Shown: positions 45,256 through 54,616 of the stretch, in pieces | How positions within the stretch are numbered: the first letter of the stretch is position 1 | Layout: the number at the start of each line of letters is the position of its first letter | Assembly: GCF_021440195.1 (NCBI RefSeq) | Contig: NZ_JAJTSZ010000005.1 | Coordinates: 248,001-312,000, forward strand | Source: Dyadobacter sp. CY356 | Lineage (GTDB): Bacteria; Bacteroidota; Bacteroidia; Cytophagales; Spirosomataceae | Reading direction: 5' to 3' | DNA length: 64,000 bases | The notes under the pieces: generated by a model | Told to the model about the DNA's origin: nothing | Databases searched by the model: none | Seen by the model: only the letters and a program-made list of their open reading frames with translations | Program-made: the position numbers and the translations under genes

Positions 45256-45576
45256 TTAAGATAAAAGTCCCAATCCTTTTAGTACCTTTTGAGTATCTGA
45301 CATGTCCCCTATCAACCTTCTTTCCGGAAATGGGTAGCTTTTTATTAATAATGGTAGTGCTATAATCTGCTCTTTTTCGGCTATATCTTTCTGTTGATAA
45401 ACATCTATTATTTCCAGAGAGTAATTACCAATCAGATATTTTTCACATATTTCACGTATGTTGCTGATCGCTCTTAACGAATTAGTTGAGGCACCAGTCA
45501 CAAACAATCGCAGCGCATATCGCTCATTTTCGATGACCCCGTCATCATTATCGGATATATTTGACGGTTCGTTCAT
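45256..45576 (-). CDS. kaiB: KaiB-like protein, second copy
   Basis: 106 residues with a thioredoxin-like fold. After an acidic N-terminal extension ([16 protein letters not shown]), the KaiB core reads [28 protein letters not shown] and ends [32 protein letters not shown], the family signature. KaiB binds the CI ring of phosphorylated KaiC. Its start overlaps the first kaiB stop by 4 nt. Divergence from copy 1 in the ALPLL versus AIPTL loop suggests a different partner preference. Confidence 0.92.
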   Translation of the reverse strand: MNEPSNISDNDDGVIENERYALRLFVTGASTNSLRAISNIREICEKYLIGNYSLEIIDVYQQKDIAEKEQIIALPLLIKSYPFPERRLIGDMSDTQKVLKGLGLLS

Positions 45577-45881
45577 ACAAGTTTTTTCGCAGGGCGAATG
45601 TTCAATCCTACCAAAACCTTTTCCTCGTTGGAAAGATCACCAATTATTTTTCTGATTGGCTCAGGGACTTTCTTTACGAGTGTGGGAATGGCCAGAATCT
45701 GATCACCTTCTGCAAGTTGAGGCTGCACCAACAAATCAATAACCTCAATAACATACTTGTCTTTTAAATGCTCTTCACAATATTTTTTCAGGTTATTGAG
45801 GGCTGTAACTGACTTTAAAGTCTTACCTGCTACATATAATCTCAATTCCCAGATTTCTTCATTTACTTCTATATCTTCCAT
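45573..45881 (-). CDS. kaiB: KaiB-like protein, first copy
   Basis: 102 residues. KaiB core [29 protein letters not shown], with the characteristic [32 protein letters not shown]. In cyanobacteria KaiB switches between two folds and binds KaiC to drive the oscillator. Here it follows kaiC by 21 nt. No kaiA is visible in this cluster, so a damped or hourglass-like system, or a stress-response role as proposed for non-cyanobacterial KaiBC, is more likely than a true clock. Confidence 0.94.
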   Translation of the reverse strand: MEDIEVNEEIWELRLYVAGKTLKSVTALNNLKKYCEEHLKDKYVIEVIDLLVQPQLAEGDQILAIPTLVKKVPEPIRKIIGDLSNEEKVLVGLNIRPAKKLV

Positions 45882-45902
45882 TCTGATAGGTCGGTTTACG
45901 GT

Positions 45903-47609
45903 TTATTCTTCGTCATGTCTGTTTTTGGTAAGCTTCTCCCTGTTTAGTTCGAGAACATCTTTCCGAAGCTTATCTTCGATATAACTCTTGTTAAGTTCAT
46001 CCTGCACTGATTCAAATTCTTCCTGAAGACTCGCAATTTTTGCTTCTAAAACCTTTCGTTTACGATCAATTTCCATATCTTTTCTCGTCACCGCATGGTT
46101 TTTCAAAACATCCGTCGTCACTTCCTGCAATCTTTGCGCTTCTCGGGCTGAACCGGTCAGCACGCCTTCAGGTCCTAAATAAACGTCAACAAGATTCAGA
46201 CCTTCATCAGAAATTACAAATTCACGAACCTGGTTAGAGTGTTTCATCCCCCTGGATTTCATCACATACATGCCCCGATTCCTCTCGCCATTAAATTCGA
46301 TATCTCTGACCAAAAGCCAGGCATCAACCAGTGAAGAAACACCTTCATCGGTTTGTTCATTTACAATGGTGTTCAAAGTAAGGGCGGTAAACATGACTGT
46401 AATCTGCTCCAACTGCAAGAAATCAATCAGGCGGATCAACATGACTTTTACCTCACTTACAGAACCAACAGTAATTAAATTAGTAATCGGATCGAGAATA
46501 ACCGTTTGCGGTTGAAATTCCTCGACCAACTTATGAATCGAAACCAGGTGCATTTCCAGACCATTAAGCGTTGGTCTGGAAGCATGAAATTTGAGCAAAC
46601 CACTATCAATATGATGCTGTAAGTCTATGCCGATCGATAACATATTTCGAACAATCTGCTTTGGAGATTCCTCAAAAGCAAAATAGATACAGCGTTCTCC
46701 CCTGTTACAGGTTTCATTTGCGAAGTATCCGGCTATGCTTGTTTTACCTGTTCCCGCCGTACCGGAAACCAGAATACTGCTGCCTTTAAAAAAGCCCAAC
46801 CCACCCAGCATTTTATCCAGCGAAGGAATACCTGATGAGATTCTTTTTGTAGAAACTTCATGATTGAGAGTAAGCGATGTTACCGGAAGGACAGAAATCC
46901 CATCCTCATCAATCAAAAACGGATATTCATTTGTACCGTGCAACGAACCACGGTATTTTACAATGCGCAATAACCTGGTAGAAATCTGATTGGTGACACG
47001 ATGATCAAGAAGAATTACACAATCCGAAACATACTCCTCTAACCCATGGCGCGTAAAAGTGCCGTCACCTTTTTCACCAGTGATAATTGTTGTAACATTT
47101 TTATCTTTCAGCCATTGAAAAAGCCGGCGTAATTCTGCCCTTATAATAGCCTGATTGTTCAGACTTGCAAACAGATTTTCTATGGTATCGAGCACCACTC
47201 TTTTTGCTCCGATACTATCAATGGCATGCCCCAGACGAATGAAAATCCCATCCAGATCATACTCGCCTGTTTCCTCAATTTCACTTCTTTCCACATAAAC
47301 ATGATCGAGTCTGATCATCTTGTCTGCCTGAAGCTGGTCGAGATCAAAACCTAATGAGGCCACATTTACGGCAAGTTCATCTGCCTTTTCCTCAAAAGCC
47401 ATAAACACACCCGGCTCATTAAATTCAAGGGCTCCACGAACGATAAATTCCATGGAAAATAAAGTTTTACCACATCCCGCACCACCGCATATCAGCGTTG
47501 GCCGTCCCAGTGGTATACCTCCATCCGTTATCTTGTCAAGTCCAAGAATACCCGTCGGTGATTTTGGTAATAATTTTATTGTTCTATTGGTATGCGAATC
47601 AGTACTCAT
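45903..47609 (-). CDS. kaiC: KaiC-like double-domain ATPase
   Basis: 568 residues with two RecA-type KaiC domains. CI (about 15-250): Walker A GGAGCGKT at 42-49, catalytic Glu pair E73/E74. CII (about 255-500): Walker A GTAGTGKT at 283-290, Glu pair E313/E314. The CII segment DEGVSSLVDAW places S425/S426 at the positions of the Ser431/Thr432 phosphosites of Synechococcus KaiC, so autophosphorylation is plausible. The C-terminal 70 residues (about 498-568) are a charged helical, probably coiled-coil tail instead of the short cyanobacterial KaiA-binding tail. It heads the kaiC-kaiB-kaiB-HK operon. The promoter is not clear. Confidence 0.94.
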   Translation of the reverse strand: MSTDSHTNRTIKLLPKSPTGILGLDKITDGGIPLGRPTLICGGAGCGKTLFSMEFIVRGALEFNEPGVFMAFEEKADELAVNVASLGFDLDQLQADKMIRLDHVYVERSEIEETGEYDLDGIFIRLGHAIDSIGAKRVVLDTIENLFASLNNQAIIRAELRRLFQWLKDKNVTTIITGEKGDGTFTRHGLEEYVSDCVILLDHRVTNQISTRLLRIVKYRGSLHGTNEYPFLIDEDGISVLPVTSLTLNHEVSTKRISSGIPSLDKMLGGLGFFKGSSILVSGTAGTGKTSIAGYFANETCNRGERCIYFAFEESPKQIVRNMLSIGIDLQHHIDSGLLKFHASRPTLNGLEMHLVSIHKLVEEFQPQTVILDPITNLITVGSVSEVKVMLIRLIDFLQLEQITVMFTALTLNTIVNEQTDEGVSSLVDAWLLVRDIEFNGERNRGMYVMKSRGMKHSNQVREFVISDEGLNLVDVYLGPEGVLTGSAREAQRLQEVTTDVLKNHAVTRKDMEIDRKRKVLEAKIASLQEEFESVQDELNKSYIEDKLRKDVLELNREKLTKNRHDEE

Positions 47610-47921
47610 TGAAATCAGAATTTTTCGATGATAAAAAGGGCTTACGATTTTCTCTAATCACTTATTATTTTGGTCTAAAGCAATAACTATGCCAGAAAAA
47701 ATTTCATAGCATAAATTCTGAATTTAATGCGATTCAAGCGCCTGGGAGTAGTTTTAATACTTGGTAATTTTGAAGACGGCAATAAAGCAATCCGATAAAT
47801 ATCAAATAAATCAACATGTTGTTGAAATGATATTTAGGATTGTTTGCGGGAAAAGTCAATTGGATATTAATAAATAAAAGCAGGGAATTTGTGCATATTA
47901 TTGAAGATACGCTCAAAAGCA
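47610..47921. other. Non-coding gap upstream of kaiC
   Basis: About 310 nt. A short minus-strand frame (47734-47922) exists but has no recognisable start context or homology pattern. I see no RNA gene here. Confidence 0.5.
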
Positions 47922-47956
47922 AAAATGCCCGTAAATCATTGATTTACAGGCATTTT
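47922..47956 (-). terminator. Terminator of tRNA-His
   Basis: A stem of 8 + 7 bp with one mismatch and a 3-nt loop (AAAATGCC...GATTTAC...GGCATTTT), followed by a T-run on the minus strand, 24 nt beyond the tRNA 3' end. Confidence 0.8.
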
Positions 47957-47980
47957 GTTGATTTTAAAAACTTCTAAATG

Positions 47981-48055
47981 GGAGGGAGACGGGTCTCGAA
48001 CCCGCGACCTCTAGAACCACAATCTAGCGCTCTAACCGACTGAGCTACAACCTCC
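47981..48055 (-). tRNA. tRNA-His (GTG)
   Basis: Minus strand. D arm AGCTCAGTCGGTTAGAGC, anticodon arm CTAGA-TTGTGGT-TCTAG with anticodon GTG at 48018-48020, T arm GCGGG-TTCGAGA-CCCGT. The extra G at -1 opposite C73 is as expected of tRNA-His. The acceptor stem pairs at -1:73, 1-4 and 7, but positions 5 and 6 (T, T) face C and T and do not pair. The CCA end is not encoded. A terminator follows. Confidence 0.88.
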
Positions 48056-48076
48056 GTTTGAGGACACAAAATTAGG

Positions 48077-48136
48077 AAAAGGTTTACAGCTTCCAAGACA
48101 AATTGGATATTTTTTTTCAAAAGCTGTAAACCTTTT
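48077..48136 (-). terminator. Terminator of the superoxide dismutase gene
   Basis: A perfect 16-bp stem (48077-48092 with 48121-48136, AAAAGGTTTACAGCTT and its complement) with a 28-nt loop, between sod and the tRNA. Confidence 0.75.
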
Positions 48137-48150
48137 TTATTTTTATCCGA

Positions 48151-48759
48151 TTATTTTGCTGCAACATAAAGAGCGTCAGCGGCTTTCCAATCCACTACAT
48201 TCCAGTATGCGTCGATATAATCAGGACGTTTATTTTGATATTTCAGGTAATATGCGTGTTCCCACACATCCAAACCAATAACTGGTGTTCCTTTTGTTTC
48301 AGCAATATCCATCAATGGATTATCCTGATTTGGCGAAGAAACAATGGCAATATCACCATCTGCTTTCACAATAAGCCACGCCCATCCAGAACCAAAACGA
48401 CCGATTGAAGCTTTTTTGAATTCATCTTTGAACGCCGAAAAAGAACCAAATTTCGCTGTGATTGCTTTTCCAAGTTCACCTGTTGGTTCTCCGCCACCTG
48501 ATGCAGAAAGTGATTTCCAGAAAAAAGTATGGTTCCAGTGGCCACCTCCGTTATTACGAACTGGTGCTGGTGCTTTGCTGATGTTGGCAATAATTTCTTC
48601 TATTGTTTTGCCTTCAAGTTCAGTACCCGTTACAGCTGCATTTAAATTGGTAACATATGCCTGATGGTGACGGTCGTGATGAATTTCCATTGTAAGCGCG
48701 TCAAAATGCGGTTCTAACGCGTTGTTTGCGTATGGTAAGGGATCAAGTGTAAATGCCAT
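48151..48759 (-). CDS. sodA: Superoxide dismutase, Mn-type
   Basis: 202 residues, the usual length. Fe/Mn SOD ligands are visible: His in [12 protein letters not shown], His in [12 protein letters not shown], and Asp/His in [20 protein letters not shown]. The GGHxNH form and the Gln in [10 protein letters not shown] follow the Mn-SOD pattern, though cambialistic use cannot be excluded. No signal peptide, so it is cytoplasmic. It dismutates superoxide to peroxide and oxygen. Its terminator lies just before tRNA-His. Confidence 0.96.
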   Translation of the reverse strand: MAFTLDPLPYANNALEPHFDALTMEIHHDRHHQAYVTNLNAAVTGTELEGKTIEEIIANISKAPAPVRNNGGGHWNHTFFWKSLSASGGGEPTGELGKAITAKFGSFSAFKDEFKKASIGRFGSGWAWLIVKADGDIAIVSSPNQDNPLMDIAETKGTPVIGLDVWEHAYYLKYQNKRPDYIDAYWNVVDWKAADALYVAAK

Positions 48760-48823
48760 TCTTGAAATAGGTTTATTGGTTATTGAATATGTTATCTTGG
48801 TTGGTTAACAGCAGAAAATCGCT

Positions 48824-49270
48824 TTATGTTCTTAAACCCCTAAAAAATTTGAGTAACAGTGCCTGGGATTCATCTGCAAGAATACCGGTTTTAAGTTGTG
48901 TTTTGGGATGTAAAACATTTGTTCCAAGTTTTGAAAAACCCCTTTTTTCATCCATTGCCCCAAATACTACACGCTTCATTTGTGACCAGTATAACGCACC
49001 GGCACACATGACGCAAGGCTCCAGGGTAACATACAAAGTACAATCCTGAAGATACTTTCCTCCCAGATACTCAGACGCTGCTGTTATCGCAAGCATTTCG
49101 GCATGTGCTGTCACATCTTTAAGCCTCTCAGTCTGGTTATAACCTTTTCCGATTATTCTTTCACCTATTACAACAATTGCGCCAACAGGTATTTCTCCCT
49201 CTTCATAGGCCAACTGTGCCATTCTCAGGGCTTCTGCCATGAAATAATTATCCAGAAAATCGGAAGTCAT
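48824..49270 (-). CDS. tadA: tRNA adenosine(34) deaminase TadA-like nucleoside deaminase
   Basis: 148 residues. Cytidine deaminase-type zinc site: HAE in VTAHAEMLAI and PCVMC in LEPCVMCAGAL. The start AEALRMAQLAYEEGEIPVGAIVV, and the C-terminal MKRVVFGAMDEKRGFSKLGTN, are typical of TadA. TadA converts A34 to inosine in tRNA-Arg. A guanine-deaminase function is less likely given the length and motif spacing. It is transcribed towards sod. Confidence 0.93.
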   Translation of the reverse strand: MTSDFLDNYFMAEALRMAQLAYEEGEIPVGAIVVIGERIIGKGYNQTERLKDVTAHAEMLAITAASEYLGGKYLQDCTLYVTLEPCVMCAGALYWSQMKRVVFGAMDEKRGFSKLGTNVLHPKTQLKTGILADESQALLLKFFRGLRT

Positions 49271-49301
49271 TTTTTAAATTTTTATAATGGGTACCAAAAC
49301 A

Positions 49302-49330
49302 AAAGCGGGAAGTTATTCACTCCCCGCTTT
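49302..49330 (-). terminator. Terminator of the Ig-repeat protein gene
   Basis: An 8-bp stem AAAGCGGG / CCCGCTTT, with T-rich sequence on the minus strand, 20 nt after the gene stop. Confidence 0.75.
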
Positions 49331-49349
49331 ATTAGAAAATATCAGTTAT

Positions 49350-52300
49350 TTAAGGTTTTAGAATTCTCTGTACCGAAGAATATTTACCATTTTGCACTTT
49401 TAAAAGGTACAATCCCGCTGGTCTCTGAGTAAAATCAACCTCTGTTATTTTTTGGTTAATTGATTTTTTAAACAAAGATCTTCCGTTCAGATCCAGGATT
49501 TCAACAGCTGCTTCTTTTGCTGATACGGCGGATGTTATTTCAACTGTACACTTCGAATCAACAAGTGTAGGATAGATTTTCAGCCAGTCGCCGGATACAA
49601 CAGGCGGCTCTGTACCTAAAACCGGATCAACCTGAATTCTTGCACTACCAGCTCCTCTTCCCGATCCGCACTGATTTGAAACGGCTGTAATGGTATATAT
49701 CGTCGTCTTTTTTGGAATAACCTTAACAATAATCGGGTTTACACTTGTTGATACCAGAGAATCAGTCTGTCCGTCATTTAAGCTGAAAGTCCATGGAGCA
49801 TCTCCTGTAAGATCAACTTTCAGATTGGCAGTTGCACCCAGATAAATTGTAGTTGCACCTGATATGGTTGCCACCGGCAAAGGGTTCACTGTAATTTGTC
49901 CAGAACTTACATTTCCTGCTGCGATTAGTGCTCCATCTTTTCCAATATTGGCAATACGAACATAATAAATGCCTTTTACAGTAGTATCCGGAATTGTTGC
50001 TGTAATGACATTTCCGTTGATCACGGATGGGATTGAAATAAATTTGCTCGTTTCATTCACTGTTGAAATTTGCGCCTTCATTGAACTTCCATCCGGAAAA
50101 GTACCCGACTGCTGGAATTGTACTGTGAATGTTCTACCAGCACAAGATTCCGATACCGAAGGAACGCCAATTGTCAACGTCGGTACCTGAACCGTCACAA
50201 GGGCACTTCCGTTGATAATACCCTTACCGCAAGAATTTGAAACTTCGGTAACCACATAGGTAGTTGTCGTGGCTGGACTAACCGCAACGGAAAGATTTGC
50301 ATTACTGGTTGTACCAGTTTTTCCATCTGATAGAATATAAGTCCATGGTGCATCACCAGTAAAGTTGATCACCACATTAGCAGTACCACCAAGAGGGATA
50401 GAAGAATTTCCTGAAATCGTAGCCGAAGGAAGCGGTTTGATGTGCACCTTAATTTCCGCTTTTGCGCTTTCACAGGTCTTATTACCAAATACCTGTGATT
50501 GGGTTACATAAAAAGAATAGTCTTCCACCTTTGCAGTATATGGAGTTAAAGGTGTTGTACGGGGACTGGTATCATCTATTGTTAAGTACCATTTAAGATT
50601 TGTTCCGGTAGCAGCAAGTGCCGGTGCTGTTTCATTTTGACAGTAAGCAACTGATGGTGTTGCAACTGTCGGTTTGTCTGCTACATTAGTTGTGACATCT
50701 ATTTTAGCTCGACTACTCACACAGCCAGTAGCGTCTTTTTGAGCGACATAGTATGAAATTGTCCCTCCTGCTACTGTTGAAGGTACAGGAGCTGTTGAAG
50801 ATTCAGCTCCTCCTGTTGCATTTGTCCCGTACCACAATAAAGCAGCCCCATTAAGAGGCGTTGCTGATAATGCAGAAGCATTTTCTGACTGGCAATATAC
50901 CAATGGAGTAGACGAAACGCCTGGTATGGCAACAGGAGCATTAACAGTTACTTTAATTTCTGTACGGGCACTTTCACAACCATTCAAAGTTTGACTAACA
51001 AAATATGAAGTTGTTGCCGCTGCGTTAGTTGTAGGAGTAGGCGCAGACCCAAGCGCATTTCCACCTGATGCAGCCGCATACCATTTCAACCCTGTTCCGT
51101 TTGCACTTAAAATTACAGGGGTTTGGTTAAAACAATATGTAATAGATGAACTCGCAACAGTCGGAGCCGGGGTAACCGGATTCACGGTTACTTTGATTTC
51201 AGCTTTTACTGACTCGCAATTATTTAAAGTTTGCGTTACAAAATAGGAAATTGTTCCTGTAACCTTGGTATCAGGAGTGGGAGCTGTTGCCAAACTCGTA
51301 CCGGCAGCGTTATACCATTTAAGTAACGCTCCGTTTGCTGTAAGTGCAGGAGCCGTTTCTCCAAAACAATAGTTTAAGGTGGCGCTTACTGTTGGCTTAG
51401 GTGTTTCAACTGTAACTGTAACTTTAAGTTCCGCTCTTGGCCCTTCGCAATTATTCAGTGTCTGGCTTACAAAATATGAAGTTATGCCTGATACAGCGGT
51501 CGAAGGAGTAGGTGCAGTCACAAGAGCAGTTCCACCTGACGCGGCAGCATACCATTTCAAGTTAGTTCCGGTTGCCGTCAAAGGCAGTGCTGCTGAATTG
51601 AAACAATATGTAATTGGACTTACTGTTGGAGCTACGGTTGAACATGAAGCCACACTTACAACAATTTCAGCACGCGGACCTTCGCAATTATTCAGTGTCT
51701 GACTTACAAAATATGATGTGGTTCCAGCCACAGAAGTTGAAGGAACAGGAGCCGAAGCCAAAGCCACTCCTCCAGAGGCGGCCGCATACCATTTCAAATT
51801 AGTTCCGGTTGCTGTCAAAGCTGATGCACTAGCTCCGACGGTATAATTTACAGGGCTGGAAACTGTTGGTGCAGGTGTTGAACATCCTGCAATAATAACT
51901 TTCAATTCTGCACGCGGGCCTTCACAGTTGTTTAAGGTCTGGCTTACAAAGAATGATAAGGTTCCAGCCGCAGAGGTCGAAGGAATAGGTGCCGAAGCCA
52001 AAGCCGTACCTCCGGAGGCGGCCGCATACCATTTCAAGTTAGTTCCGGTTGCTGTCAAAGCTGATGCACTAGCTCCGACGGTATAATTTACAGGACTGAT
52101 AACAGTTGGCGCAGGTGTTGCACAAGTAGCCGCTGCCACATTCACAACGATCGCTGAACGTGTACTTTCACAACTTCCTACACTTTGACTAACATAATAA
52201 GTTGTTGTTCCAACAGTTGCTGTGGAAGGTACAGGTGCCGTTGTAGATGCCGTTCCGCCCGTTGCATTGGTTCCATACCAATTCAAAGTAGCACCAGATA

Positions 52301-54536
52301 TTGCGGTGGCTGTTAAAGTTGCTGTTTGGCCAACGGTATAATTTAAAGGAGTGACAACCACAGGCGCAGCAGGTGTTGTACAGGCAGCAGCTGCCACATT
52401 CACAACGATAGCCGAACGTGTACTTTCACAACTTCCTACACTTTGACTAACATAATAAGTTGTTGTTCCAACAGTTGCGGTGGAAGGTACCGGTGGCGTT
52501 GCGGATGCCGTTCCGCCCGTTGTGTTGGTTCCGTACCAGTTCAAAGTAGCACCAGATATTGCGGTGGCTGTTAAAGTTGCTGTTTGACCTACTGTGTAAT
52601 TTAAAGGAGTGACAACCACAGGTGCAGCAGGTGTTGTACAGGCAGCAGCAGCTACATTCACAACGATCGCTGAACGTGTACTTTCACAACTTCCAACACT
52701 TTGACTTACATAATAAGTTGTTGTTCCAACAGTTGCTGTCGAAGGCACAGGCGCAGTTGTTGTTGCGGTTCCGCCTGTTGCATTGGTTCCGTACCAATTC
52801 AAAGTGGCACCAGATATTGCGGTGGCTGTTAAAGTTGCTGTTTGACCAACGGTATAATTTAAAGGAGTCACAACCACAGGCGCGGCTGGTGTTGTACAGG
52901 CAGGGGCAGCTACATTCACAACGATCGCTGAACGTGTACTTTCACAAGTACCAACACTTTGACTTACATAATAAGTTGTTGTTCCCACAGTTGCTGTCGA
53001 AGGTACAGGCGCAGTTGCTGATGCTGTTCCGCCCGTTGCATTGGTTCCATACCAATTTAAAGTGGCACCAGATATTGCAGTAGCGGTTAAAGCTGCGGTT
53101 TGACCAACGGTATAATTTAGCGGCGTAACAACCACCGGTGCAGCAGGTGTTGTACAGGCAGCAGCTACATTCACAACAATCGCCGAACGTGTACTTTCAC
53201 AACTTCCAACACTTTGACTTACGTAATAGGTTGTTGTTCCAACAGTTGCGGTGGAAGGTACAGGCGTGGTTGCTGATGCTGTTCCGCCTGTTGCATTGGT
53301 TCCATACCAGTTTAAAGTGGCACCAGATATTGCAGTAGCGGTTAATGCAGCTGTTTGGCCAACGGTATAATTTAAAGGAGTGACAACCACAGGCGCAGCA
53401 GGTGTTGTACAGGCAGCTGCATTTACTGTTACAACAATTTCAGCTCTTGCACTCTCGCAATCTCCCACAGTTTGACTAACAAAATAACTCTTAGTTCCTG
53501 CCGCAGTAACCGAAGGTGTTGGAGCACTTGCTAATGCAGTTGTACTTGTAGCTGTTTCGTACCATTTTAATGTCCCTGTTGAGGACGTTACGGAAAGTGG
53601 TGCTACGGAAGGATCATTAACTGTGTATGTTTTATTTGTAACTGTTGGCACAGAAGGTGCTGGATTAACATTTACTGTAACTTTCGCAACAGGACTTGGG
53701 CACCCTTGATAAGAATAACTTATTACAAAGTAATCTTTTGTCCCTATACTTGCCGTAGAGGGAACAGGAATTGTGCTTGAAAATGTCCCGTTTGCTGTAT
53801 CTGACCAACGAAAATCAGTAAAAACACTTGCTTCTGGCTCATTGGATTTTACAGCACTCTTTAAAATATCAGCTGGAACGGTAGAATTTTGACAAAGATC
53901 TCCAGGATTTGATATAGTTGGTGTTCGCCCGTTATTATACACCGCCATTATTATAAGATTTTTATCACTTTCACATCCATCAACAGTTTGAGATACATAT
54001 GCAAAAGGAACAGCTGCTGATTTGGAAGCAGTCGTACTTACGCTAGTGATGGGTGGAATTTCAGTATTTGGATCACTTCCTAAATACCATTTGACATTAG
54101 AACCAACGACAGTTGGTACAACTGCCGGAGATTGTCCTACACAATACGATAATGGGGGTAAACCAGGAGCAGATGGTTTTCCTTTCACCTTAACATTAGA
54201 ACTTTCACTTCCAACAATTGCTAACGCAGTTGTAATTACCCTAACCTTGTAACCTGTACCCGCAATAGTACTGGAAGCAATTGTTCCTGTAATCGGAGAC
54301 GCTGTTCCAGCTCCAATCGCAACAGGAGCAGTAAAGGCACCTGATGCATCAGATAGCTGAACCGTAAAGTCCTCACCAACCGTTCCAGTTGTTGTAAAAG
54401 GCACGGATATCGTACTTCCTGCACATACAGAAGCATCAACTGTACCTGTTGTAATTGTCTGAGCAAATGAAGAAGCTATTCCAACAATAGCGGCAATGCA
54501 TGCAAAAATTCCTTTTCTAATAAATGTTTTTTTCAT
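49350..54536 (-). CDS. Giant Ig-like repeat protein with T9SS type A sorting domain
   Basis: 1728 residues with a signal peptide (MKKTFIRKGIFACIAAIVGIASSFAQ). After two N-terminal modules, five nearly identical copies of an about 85-residue Ig-like domain follow (roughly residues 375-800). Each has the form CTTPAAPVVVTPLNYTVGQ ... LNWYGTNATGGTA ... TTYYVSQSVGSCEST. These are followed by several related modules with TGTNLKWYAAASGGTALASAP, then a C-terminal T9SS tail (LKIYPTLVDSKCTVEITS ... PAGLYLLKVQNGKYSS). It is likely a T9SS-exported adhesin or surface-layer type protein. Two paired cysteines in each module suggest disulfides. It is transcribed alone and ends at a hairpin. Confidence 0.9.
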   Translation of the reverse strand: MKKTFIRKGIFACIAAIVGIASSFAQTITTGTVDASVCAGSTISVPFTTTGTVGEDFTVQLSDASGAFTAPVAIGAGTASPITGTIASSTIAGTGYKVRVITTALAIVGSESSNVKVKGKPSAPGLPPLSYCVGQSPAVVPTVVGSNVKWYLGSDPNTEIPPITSVSTTASKSAAVPFAYVSQTVDGCESDKNLIIMAVYNNGRTPTISNPGDLCQNSTVPADILKSAVKSNEPEASVFTDFRWSDTANGTFSSTIPVPSTASIGTKDYFVISYSYQGCPSPVAKVTVNVNPAPSVPTVTNKTYTVNDPSVAPLSVTSSTGTLKWYETATSTTALASAPTPSVTAAGTKSYFVSQTVGDCESARAEIVVTVNAAACTTPAAPVVVTPLNYTVGQTAALTATAISGATLNWYGTNATGGTASATTPVPSTATVGTTTYYVSQSVGSCESTRSAIVVNVAAACTTPAAPVVVTPLNYTVGQTAALTATAISGATLNWYGTNATGGTASATAPVPSTATVGTTTYYVSQSVGTCESTRSAIVVNVAAPACTTPAAPVVVTPLNYTVGQTATLTATAISGATLNWYGTNATGGTATTTAPVPSTATVGTTTYYVSQSVGSCESTRSAIVVNVAAAACTTPAAPVVVTPLNYTVGQTATLTATAISGATLNWYGTNTTGGTASATPPVPSTATVGTTTYYVSQSVGSCESTRSAIVVNVAAAACTTPAAPVVVTPLNYTVGQTATLTATAISGATLNWYGTNATGGTASTTAPVPSTATVGTTTYYVSQSVGSCESTRSAIVVNVAAATCATPAPTVISPVNYTVGASASALTATGTNLKWYAAASGGTALASAPIPSTSAAGTLSFFVSQTLNNCEGPRAELKVIIAGCSTPAPTVSSPVNYTVGASASALTATGTNLKWYAAASGGVALASAPVPSTSVAGTTSYFVSQTLNNCEGPRAEIVVSVASCSTVAPTVSPITYCFNSAALPLTATGTNLKWYAAASGGTALVTAPTPSTAVSGITSYFVSQTLNNCEGPRAELKVTVTVETPKPTVSATLNYCFGETAPALTANGALLKWYNAAGTSLATAPTPDTKVTGTISYFVTQTLNNCESVKAEIKVTVNPVTPAPTVASSSITYCFNQTPVILSANGTGLKWYAAASGGNALGSAPTPTTNAAATTSYFVSQTLNGCESARTEIKVTVNAPVAIPGVSSTPLVYCQSENASALSATPLNGAALLWYGTNATGGAESSTAPVPSTVAGGTISYYVAQKDATGCVSSRAKIDVTTNVADKPTVATPSVAYCQNETAPALAATGTNLKWYLTIDDTSPRTTPLTPYTAKVEDYSFYVTQSQVFGNKTCESAKAEIKVHIKPLPSATISGNSSIPLGGTANVVINFTGDAPWTYILSDGKTGTTSNANLSVAVSPATTTTYVVTEVSNSCGKGIINGSALVTVQVPTLTIGVPSVSESCAGRTFTVQFQQSGTFPDGSSMKAQISTVNETSKFISIPSVINGNVITATIPDTTVKGIYYVRIANIGKDGALIAAGNVSSGQITVNPLPVATISGATTIYLGATANLKVDLTGDAPWTFSLNDGQTDSLVSTSVNPIIVKVIPKKTTIYTITAVSNQCGSGRGAGSARIQVDPVLGTEPPVVSGDWLKIYPTLVDSKCTVEITSAVSAKEAAVEILDLNGRSLFKKSINQKITEVDFTQRPAGLYLLKVQNGKYSSVQRILKP
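52130..53415 (-). repeat. Five tandem copies of an about 257-bp coding repeat
   Basis: GCAGGTGTTGTACAGGCAG recurs near 52369, 52625, 52880, 53143 and 53397, a spacing of about 255-262 bp, with near-identical sequence between. It encodes five Ig-like modules of the giant protein. Confidence 0.9.
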
Positions 54537-54616
54537 GTATTTATCTTAATATCTTTTCACTTACCTGTTTATGAAAGGTAAAGTTAGAGATATTTTCAAA
54601 TACATTTCCTATGAAA

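Noticed and set aside
47734..47922. 62-codon minus-strand frame between tRNA-His and kaiC
   Set aside because: Overlaps the tRNA terminator, no signal peptide or family pattern, unusual composition.
52622..53338. Long plus-strand frames opposite the Ig repeats
   Set aside because: Gln/Leu/His-rich composition is the antisense of Ala/Thr/Val-rich repeats; same-length copies mirror the coding repeat.
52130..53415. CRISPR array suspected from regular repeats
   Set aside because: Units are about 257 bp, coding, and without short spacers; no cas genes nearby.
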